Shown here: positions 57,978 through 64,000 of the stretch, one piece after another
Layout of the letters: each line of letters opens with the position of its first letter
Position numbering within the stretch: position 1 is the first letter of the stretch
Origin: CAVQXR01 sp046330455
Lineage (GTDB): Bacteria > Actinomycetota > Thermoleophilia > Gaiellales > Gaiellaceae
Length of the DNA: 64,000 bases
Assembly (NCBI GenBank): GCA_046330455.1
Contig: JAXLSU010000005.1
Location: 124,001 to 188,000, forward strand
Reading direction: 5' to 3'
Position numbers and translations under genes: made by a program
The notes under the pieces: generated by a model
What the model saw: the letters and a program-made list of their open reading frames with translations, nothing else
Told to the model about the DNA's origin: nothing
Database searches by the model: none

Positions 57978-60530
57978 CTAGCGCTCCGGGCCGCGTCGAC
58001 CGTCCCAGAGCGCCGCCTGGAGGCGTGTCCTGACGCCGAGCTTGCGCAGGATGTGCCGGACGTGCACCTTCGCGGTCGCGGGGCTGATGACGAGGCGGCC
58101 GGCGATCTCGCCGTTCGACAGCCCGAGGCGCACGAGCGCGAGCACTTCGGCCTCGCGCGGAGTCAGGCTCGCCGTGACGTCCGGCTCGTAGGAGGAGAGC
58201 GGGCCGAGCAGCCCGATCTCCCGGGCGAGCGCCTGGTCTCCGGAGCGGCGCAGGAGCAGGTCGAGTCGGTACTGCAGACTGCCCGTGCGGGAGCAGGACC
58301 GGAGGATCGCGGGGAACGCCCGGTAGGCGACGACCAGGGGATCGAGGAACTCCGACTCGAGGAGCTGCTCGATGAGCTCGCCGGGGTCGCTCGTGGTCGC
58401 GTCGCCGGCTCGACACGCGAGAACGAGCCGGGCGAGGGCAGCGAATGCGTGCGCATAGGCGTCATGGGTCGCCCCGACGGCCTGCCCGGCCAGGGCGTGC
58501 GCATCGTCGCCGTGCCCCAGCGCCGCGGCGACGACCGCCCCCATGCCCATGAGCTCACCGCGAATGGCGGGCTGCCCGTGACTCGGGATCTCGTAGCGAA
58601 CGAGGGCGAGAGCGGTCTCGAGCCTTCGCTCGGTGATCGCCAGCCGGACGCGGAGGCAGCGCTGGAGCGTCTCGACGTATGCGTCGTCGGCAGACGCTGC
58701 GAGGTCGTGGAGCGACGCGATCGCGGCCCGTGCCGACCCGAGGTCGCGACGCCCGAGGGCGGCGAGCGCGACGCCGTAAATGCAGAATGGCTCGGCGAAC
58801 TCGAGCCGATATGTCCTGCAGAGCTCGAGCGCCTCGCGTGCAAGCTCGAAGCTCGCCTCGAACTCACACCTTGCATGCTCGACGTATGCCCACTGCGCCA
58901 GACCGACGCTCCTGACTGTGGGATCCGGCAGGTGGGGGAGAAGCCCGGAGATCCGCGTGATGCACTCGTGCGCCTGCCGGGCCTTGCCTTCGGCCATGGC
59001 CTTCATCGCCCGTGCCGTCCCGATCCTGACGCGCAGGAGATCGGTCGTGGGCTCGAGCTCGAGGAGGCGCCCGAGGTAGTCGTCGGCTCCGGCCTCGAGC
59101 TCGAGCGAGGCGAGGATCGACCCCCAGAGCGCATTCGAACGGTCAGCCGGAGTCCGGGCGGTCGCCTCGGCCTGCCGGTGGAGCTCGAGCGCCTCGTGCG
59201 GTCGCGATCGCAGATGAGCCGAGCGGCCGGCCAGGCACCAGGCACGGGAGGTCGTCGACGGGTCGTCGGTGCTGCCGTCCGCGATGTCTCTCGCGAGCGC
59301 CTCGGCCTCGCCCAGCCGTCGGCGCCGGTACAGCGTCTCGGCCCTCGCGAGACGCGTCGCGGCCTGCCGCTCCGCCTCCGGGCCGCATTCGAGCAGCCAG
59401 CTCTCCAGGGTCTCGATCTGGCCTGCGCTCAGCAGGTCGTCTGCGGCCTCGGCGACGATCGCGGCCATGGTCACCGGGCCGTCGCCGCTGCGAGCGAGCT
59501 CGAAGGCCTCCACCCAGCGACGCTCGCTCCGTGCGCGCTCGAGCGCGTGAAGCCGCACCGAGACGACCGAAGCCCGGTCGGAGCCTTCGAGCCGCCGGAC
59601 GAGGAAGTCCCGCAGGAGCGGGTGGAAAGCGACCCTGCCAGGCTCGATCTCTGCGGCGAGCCCTGACTCGACGAGGTGGCCGAGAAAGGCGGAGGGATCG
59701 TCGATCCCGAGTACGCCGGCGCAGAAGGCGTGGTCGATCGTCGGCGGGACCGCGGCCCTGAGGAGCAGCGCCTGGAGATCGGGCTCCTCGTGCCGGAGGA
59801 CCTCCTCGGCGAAGTAGCGATACAGCTCCGACGCCACATCCGAGGAGGGAATGCTCTCCGATGCCGTGATGGCCGCGAGACCGATCACCGCCGGCCAGCC
59901 GTCGGCGAGCGCAACGAGGCGCTCGATCGCCTCGGACGAGCGGCCTTCGAGCGCTTCGGCTGCCTCGTCGTCCGTCATCGCGAGCGAGTCGGAGGTGAGC
60001 TCGAGCACCTCCCCCTGCAGCCGTCTGCGTGCCGTCGCCCAGTGCGGCCGGCGTCGCGAGGTCGCGATCACCTTCAGCGGCGCCGCTTCGAGGAGCGTGT
60101 CCATGAAGTCGTCGACCGTCGCCGCCCCCATCGCGAGGTGGTAGTCGTCGATCGCCAGCCAGGCGTCGTCCGGCCACCCGGCGAGCGCCTCGGCGAGCAT
60201 CTCGGCCAGCGGGCGGACCGCGGCCTCCGGGGAGTCGGGCACCGTGAGACGCTGGCGCAGCCGGTCGGCCGCGCCCGGGGCGATGTGGGAGACGGCGCCC
60301 GCGACCGCCACCGAGAACGCCGCCACATCGGCATGGGCCGCGGTACAGCGCAGCCAGCCCGCGTCGGGGCGATCCTCGAGCCACTCGCAGGCCAGCGACG
60401 TCTTCCCGTATCCAGGCGGCGCGACGAAGAGGATCAGCCTGGCCCGGCTACCGTCGAGCCGGCGCGTGAGTCTCGGCCGTCTCACGTGACGGCGGTGAAG
60501 AGGCGGGACTCTGGCTGGCCGACCTGCCAC
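57978..60530 (-). CDS. MalT-like ATP-binding LuxR-family regulator
   Basis: An 850-residue STAND-type regulator. A NOD ATPase (Walker A in VAPPGYGKTSL, about 36-46; Walker B in AWLAIDDYH) is followed by winged-helix and helical-repeat regions and a C-terminal LuxR HTH (about 790-845: LTPREAEVLALVRLGLSNGE, SPATAKVHVRHILRKL). It would be an ATP-driven transcription activator. The GTG at 60530 follows GGGGAG at good spacing and leaves the usual RRPRLTRRL segment just before the ATPase. Inducer and targets unknown; it and the HD-GYP gene are convergent. Confidence 0.87.
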   Translation of the reverse strand: MAGRPARVPPLHRRHVRRPRLTRRLDGSRARLILFVAPPGYGKTSLACEWLEDRPDAGWLRCTAAHADVAAFSVAVAGAVSHIAPGAADRLRQRLTVPDSPEAAVRPLAEMLAEALAGWPDDAWLAIDDYHLAMGAATVDDFMDTLLEAAPLKVIATSRRRPHWATARRRLQGEVLELTSDSLAMTDDEAAEALEGRSSEAIERLVALADGWPAVIGLAAITASESIPSSDVASELYRYFAEEVLRHEEPDLQALLLRAAVPPTIDHAFCAGVLGIDDPSAFLGHLVESGLAAEIEPGRVAFHPLLRDFLVRRLEGSDRASVVSVRLHALERARSERRWVEAFELARSGDGPVTMAAIVAEAADDLLSAGQIETLESWLLECGPEAERQAATRLARAETLYRRRRLGEAEALARDIADGSTDDPSTTSRAWCLAGRSAHLRSRPHEALELHRQAEATARTPADRSNALWGSILASLELEAGADDYLGRLLELEPTTDLLRVRIGTARAMKAMAEGKARQAHECITRISGLLPHLPDPTVRSVGLAQWAYVEHARCEFEASFELAREALELCRTYRLEFAEPFCIYGVALAALGRRDLGSARAAIASLHDLAASADDAYVETLQRCLRVRLAITERRLETALALVRYEIPSHGQPAIRGELMGMGAVVAAALGHGDDAHALAGQAVGATHDAYAHAFAALARLVLACRAGDATTSDPGELIEQLLESEFLDPLVVAYRAFPAILRSCSRTGSLQYRLDLLLRRSGDQALAREIGLLGPLSSYEPDVTASLTPREAEVLALVRLGLSNGEIAGRLVISPATAKVHVRHILRKLGVRTRLQAALWDGRRGPER

Positions 60531-60655
60531 GGCGTCTCCCCGGAAGGAAGGCCCGGAGGTTAGCGCAGTAGCCCGGCCCGGGGAGCGGGAGGAGGATGAC
60601 CCCGCGCCCGCGAGGCAACCGTCGCGGGCACGGGGTGCCGTCATCCCCGGGGCGG

Positions 60656-60922
60656 TCAGCGGCGCAGAGCCGATCGTTCCGGCTCGCAGGCAGGCCGACC
60701 CAGGTCGAGCGGATCGTCACCCGTTCGCGCACGGTACGCCTGGGGGATGTACCGACGCCGCGTGACGCCCAGCTTGGAGCGGAGGGTGTCGCAGTGCGCC
60801 TTCGCGGTCCGGGACGTGACACCGAGCCTGTGCGCGATCTCCTCGTTCGAGCATCCCTCCGCCAGGAGCCTGACCACCTCTCGCTGGCGCTCCGTGAACC
60901 TGATGCGCGTCGCGTTGCTCAT
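60656..60922 (-). CDS. Small LuxR-type HTH protein
   Basis: An 88-residue protein: the HTH reads FTERQREVVRLLAEGCSNEE and LGVTSRTAKAHCDTLRSKL, almost filling the first 60 residues, with a short basic tail. It lacks any sensor domain. It lies 125 bp upstream of the MalT-like gene on the same strand and may cooperate with it. Confidence 0.75.
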   Translation of the reverse strand: MSNATRIRFTERQREVVRLLAEGCSNEEIAHRLGVTSRTAKAHCDTLRSKLGVTRRRYIPQAYRARTGDDPLDLGRPACEPERSALRR

Positions 60923-60983
60923 GGGCGCGATCTTGTCACCGTCTCGCGCGCCTGTGAATTCGTCGGCGGAGGTATCTTCGCTT

Positions 60984-62009
60984 CTACGCCCTCCGGCGTA
61001 GGAACGTGGCCTCGTGCCCGAGCGCGTTCGCCCGGACGAGCTCGGTCTCGGTGAGGGCGCCGATCCGGTGGAGCAGCCCGAGCTCGTCGACGAGATGCGT
61101 CCGCATCATCTCGGGCCCGTCCGTTGCGATCGTGAACCTGACCCCCCGGTCTGCGAGCGTCCGCAGCGTGTCGTACAGCGCCTCCTCGTCGGGGAGCGCC
61201 TTCGTGAGCAGGTTCGACGACGGGCAGATCTCGAGGACGATCCCGAGCTCACGGAGCGCGCGCATCGTCTCCCCGTCCTTCGCGGCGAGGATCCCGTGAC
61301 CGATCCGGTCGGGGCGCAGGTGCTCCACGACCTCACCGATCTCGGCGAGCCCGTGCTCGCCGCCCTCCTCGCCCACGTGGATCGTGATCCCGAGCCCGGC
61401 CTCGCGCGCCGTGGCGACGAGCGGGCCGAGGTCGCGGTACGGGTAGCGCCCCGGCCCTGGTCGAGGCCCCGCGATGTCGATCCCCACGATTCCGCGCGGC
61501 GCCCAGTGGATCGCCTTGTCGACGATCACCTCGTTCTGGCGCATCGAGAAGGTTCTGTCCATCATCAGGAGCAGGCCGCACCGCACCTGCGGATACTCGA
61601 TCCCGGCCCGGTCGAGCCCGCGGATCGCCGCCAGGATGATGTGATCGAGGTCGCGCTCTCCGCCGCGATTTCGCTTCATCGGGTTGAAGCGGAGCTCGAG
61701 GGTCGTGATGTTCTGGCGGCGGTAGGCACCCCCGATCGCCCCGTGAACGGAGCGCTCGATCGCGAGCGGGCTCGACTGGATCAGCTCCGTCCACCGGTAG
61801 ATCGAGTCGAGCTCCGGGAGCCCGTCGACGCCGCGCGGGTCGGCGATCGTGATCAGGTTCTCGAAGTCCCAGTAATCCTTGACCGGGAGCGCGATCCCCT
61901 GCTCGTGGGCGAGCGTCCACATGACGGCCGGCTGCACCGAGCCGCCGAGGTGCGTGTGCAGCTCGGCGAGACCCGACCGGCGAAGCTCGACGAGAAACGG
62001 CGCGGTCAC
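60984..62009 (-). CDS. Adenosine deaminase-family hydrolase
   Basis: A 341-residue amidohydrolase. Zinc ligands: HTHLGG near residue 19, His in ITIHVGEEGGEHG with the catalytic Glu, RIGHG and Asp in TDGPEM. The second Asp of the usual TDDP motif, which contacts the substrate, is Gly here. ADA-family enzymes deaminate adenosine, adenine or related purines such as aminofutalosine, so the substrate is uncertain. The GTG at 62009 has a TAGACT box seven bases upstream. Confidence 0.85.
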   Translation of the reverse strand: MTAPFLVELRRSGLAELHTHLGGSVQPAVMWTLAHEQGIALPVKDYWDFENLITIADPRGVDGLPELDSIYRWTELIQSSPLAIERSVHGAIGGAYRRQNITTLELRFNPMKRNRGGERDLDHIILAAIRGLDRAGIEYPQVRCGLLLMMDRTFSMRQNEVIVDKAIHWAPRGIVGIDIAGPRPGPGRYPYRDLGPLVATAREAGLGITIHVGEEGGEHGLAEIGEVVEHLRPDRIGHGILAAKDGETMRALRELGIVLEICPSSNLLTKALPDEEALYDTLRTLADRGVRFTIATDGPEMMRTHLVDELGLLHRIGALTETELVRANALGHEATFLRRRA

Positions 62010-62172
62010 GGAGGCGAGTCTACGGACATGCGCAGTAGCGAGCGGCCGGACGGCGAGAATGATCGCCGCCCGACCGCTCCGGCCGCAGTGATTGCCGTCA
62101 TCTCCGGCCGTGAGGAGGGAGTCCTCGCTCTCAGCATCGGCACGCGCTCGTGAGAGCATGAGCAGCGGTCCG

Positions 62173-62178
62173 TAGGAT
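62173..62178 (+). promoter_or_regulatory. Probable -10 box (TAGGAT) of the LOG gene
   Basis: TANNNT hexamer exactly six bases before the GTG at 62185; this decides the start over the in-frame GTG at 62179. Confidence 0.5.
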
Positions 62179-62184
62179 GTGACG

Positions 62185-62865
62185 GTGGCCGAGCTGGCTC
62201 ACGCCGACAACCGACCGGGCGAAGACCGCTGGCACGTCGACCGGATCGCCGACGAGTTCTTCGACGGGTTCGATGCCGTCGCCGACGTCGCGCATCCGGC
62301 CGTCTCCGTGTTCGGATCGGCGCGGACGGGCGACGGGACACCTCACTACGAGGCAGCCCGCGAGATCGGGCGCCGTTTCGCGGAGGCGGGCTTCGCCGTC
62401 GTCACGGGAGGCGGGCCCGGGCTGATGGAGGCGGCGAACCGGGGGGCGAGAGAGGGTGGCGGGATGTCCGTCGGGTTCAACATCCTGCTGCCGAGCGAGC
62501 AGCGCCCGAACCCGTATCTCGACCTCTGCCTGACCTTCCGGCACTTCTACGTCCGCAAGACGATGTTCGTCAAGGCCGCCGACGGCTTCGTGATCATGCC
62601 GGGCGGCTTCGGGACGCTCGACGAGCTGTTCGAGTCGCTGACGCTCATCCAGACCGGGAAGGCGCGCCGGTTCCCCGTCGTGCTCTTCGACTCGCGACAC
62701 TGGTGCGGCCTCACCGAGTGGCTGCGTGAGCGGGTGCTCGACGAGGGCATGATCTCCCCCGAGGACGAGTCGCTCCTGACCGTCACCGACGATCCGGCCG
62801 AGGTCGTCCGCGCGATCGTCGACGACCACCGGCTGCGGGTGGAGAACGGCCTGGTCCCCGGATGA
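62185..62865 (+). CDS. LOG-family (TIGR00730) nucleotide-related protein
   Basis: A 226-residue protein of the LONELY GUY / lysine-decarboxylase-like family. Signatures: VVTGGGPGLMEAANRGA near residue 74 and MPGGFGTLDELFE near residue 140. Several members are cytokinin-type phosphoribohydrolases acting on AMP-type nucleotides; others have unknown substrates. The stop overlaps the ATG of the next gene (ATGA), so they are co-translated. Confidence 0.9.
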   Translation: MAELAHADNRPGEDRWHVDRIADEFFDGFDAVADVAHPAVSVFGSARTGDGTPHYEAAREIGRRFAEAGFAVVTGGGPGLMEAANRGAREGGGMSVGFNILLPSEQRPNPYLDLCLTFRHFYVRKTMFVKAADGFVIMPGGFGTLDELFESLTLIQTGKARRFPVVLFDSRHWCGLTEWLRERVLDEGMISPEDESLLTVTDDPAEVVRAIVDDHRLRVENGLVPG

Positions 62866-64000
62866 AGGTCGGGATCGTCGTTCCCTTCTCCTGGTCGTAC
62901 TGGGGCGGCGTCGTCGAGCACGCCGAGAACCAGGCGCAGACGCTCATGCGGCTCGGCCACGACGTGCGGATCATCATCGGCAACGACCCACCGGGACGCC
63001 TCACCCGTTCGCTGCACCCGCGCGAAGGGCGGCACGGCGAGCTACCCGCGCACGTGATCCCGGTCGGGCGAACCGTCATCATCCCCGCGAACGGCTCGCT
63101 CTCGAACATCTGCCTGACGCCCGCCGCGATGGGCCGGATGAAGCGCGCGTTCGCGCGGGAGCGCTTCGACATCCTGCACGTGCACGAGCCGCTCGCTCCG
63201 ATCCTCAGCCAGTACGCCCTCGCTGCCAAGCCCTGCCCGATTGTGACGACCTCACACTCTTCGGGCGGTCGCTGGTGGGCCTGGGGCCGCCGGTTCTGGC
63301 CCGTGCTGCCGGAACGGATCGACTACCGGATCGCGGTGTCACGGGAGGCGTCCCGGGCTGCGGAGCCGAACATCGGAGGGCCGTTCGAGATCCTTCCGAA
63401 CGGGGTACCGATCCCGGACGCTGTCGAGCTGAACGGCCGTCCCCGGCACGTCGCGTTCATCGGCCGCCACGAGCAGCGCAAGGGATTGCCGGTGCTGCTC
63501 CAGGCCTGGCCGGAGGTCCATCGGCGGACCGGCGCGCGGCTCCGGCTGATGGGTGCCGACCCGCTCGCGGTGCGATTCCTGCTGCGGCGACTTGGCGTAC
63601 CGGAGTCCGGTGTCGATATCCTCGGAATCGTGACCGCGGAGACGCGCACGCTGGAGGTGCTCCGGTCCCGGGTACTGGCAGCCCCTGCGATCGGAGCCGA
63701 GACGTTCGGGATGGTGCTCGCCGAGGCGTTCGCGTGCGGGACGCCCGCCGTCGCCTCCGACATCCCGGGCTACCGGGAGGTCGCGACCGCCGAGACGGCC
63801 ATTCTCACGCCGCCGGGCGACGTCCGGGCGCTGACGGCAGGGCTCGTCGAGTTGCTCGAGAACGACGCCCGGCGGACGACTCTCGCCTCCCGGGCGCGGG
63901 AGACCGCGCTCGAGCGCTACGGGTGGGAGGGCATCACCGAGCGACTCGTCGAGATCTATGCCGCGCTGACGGGGCTTCCGGCCCGGGGCGCACACGAGCT
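62862..64000 (+). CDS. Family 4 glycosyltransferase (PimA-like), 5' part
   Basis: The frame is open from ATG 62862 to the right edge (at least 379 residues). The GT-B opening KVGIVVPFSWSYWGGVVEHAE, the FDILHVHEPLAP segment, and the C-terminal nucleotide-sugar motif GAETFGMVLAEAFACGTPAV with the EX7E pair (AEAFACG) are typical of phosphatidylinositol mannosyltransferase PimA and relatives. It probably adds a sugar to a lipid at the inner face of the membrane. Overlaps the LOG gene by four bases. Confidence 0.87.
   Translation, partial: MKVGIVVPFSWSYWGGVVEHAENQAQTLMRLGHDVRIIIGNDPPGRLTRSLHPREGRHGELPAHVIPVGRTVIIPANGSLSNICLTPAAMGRMKRAFARERFDILHVHEPLAPILSQYALAAKPCPIVTTSHSSGGRWWAWGRRFWPVLPERIDYRIAVSREASRAAEPNIGGPFEILPNGVPIPDAVELNGRPRHVAFIGRHEQRKGLPVLLQAWPEVHRRTGARLRLMGADPLAVRFLLRRLGVPESGVDILGIVTAETRTLEVLRSRVLAAPAIGAETFGMVLAEAFACGTPAVASDIPGYREVATAETAILTPPGDVRALTAGLVELLENDARRTTLASRARETALERYGWEGITERLVEIYAALTGLPARGAHE

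Overview
The window is about 70% G+C and was read from sequence alone. Very high GC, frequent GTG/TTG starts, many probable leaderless transcripts, a ClpS-DUF2017 pair and short D2/D3-less flagellins suggest a flagellated actinobacterium, possibly of the Thermoleophilia type. That placement is an inference. No rRNA, tRNA, integrase or insertion sequence was recognised.

Layout. 0-4.8 kb: scattered enzymes (two serine hydrolases of the beta-lactamase fold, a META-domain lipoprotein, an enolase-superfamily enzyme, a MOSC fusion, a DUF1697 protein). 4.9-8.0 kb: isocitrate dehydrogenase divergent from an isocitrate dehydrogenase kinase/phosphatase (AceK), a control pair unexpected in this kind of genome. 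8.1-17.3 kb: ClpS/DUF2017, an alkyl-DHAP-synthase-like flavoprotein, two paralogous membrane proteins within a dense GC-rich repeat field, an MFS transporter, a cyclic-nucleotide-binding protein, an enoyl-CoA hydratase and an ADP-forming acyl-CoA synthetase.

17.4-39 kb is a flagellar and motility island: two flagellins, a CHAP cell-wall hydrolase, an unknown coiled-coil protein, a secreted RTX-type protein, the block flgF-flgG-flgJ-flgN-flgK-flgL-fliW-csrA-fliC2, a FliK-like gene, an FlhB-like C-terminal protein, a receiver/HD-GYP phosphodiesterase, a double-domain glycosyltransferase, FlaG, a sulfotransferase, the flagellar sigma factor FliA and a PilZ (YcgR-like) protein. At least eight sites in the island fit the sigma-28 pattern (TNAA, 15-16 bp, GCCGATAA-like). 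Three of them end exactly 10 nt before a start codon, which predicts leaderless flagellar transcripts. FliW/CsrA should set flagellin translation; HD-GYP and PilZ proteins should connect cyclic di-GMP to motility.

39-50 kb: a hybrid histidine kinase, a PPOX protein, an ABC exporter, a beta-hydroxyacid dehydrogenase, RidA, a KDG-type sugar kinase, a threonine dehydratase, a cupin, a methyltransferase and the lactate-utilisation operon lutABC. 50-64 kb: a 5'-3' exonuclease, a PlsC-like acyltransferase, topoisomerase III, a principal-type sigma factor, LuxR-type regulators, a membrane HD-GYP protein, a MalT-like regulator, an adenosine-deaminase-family enzyme, a LOG protein and a PimA-like glycosyltransferase that runs off the end.

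Several genes (fliC2, fliK-like, the first glycosyltransferase domain, fliA, threonine dehydratase) carry single-base frame breaks, clustered locally. Consensus sequencing errors are the simplest explanation; real decay cannot be excluded.
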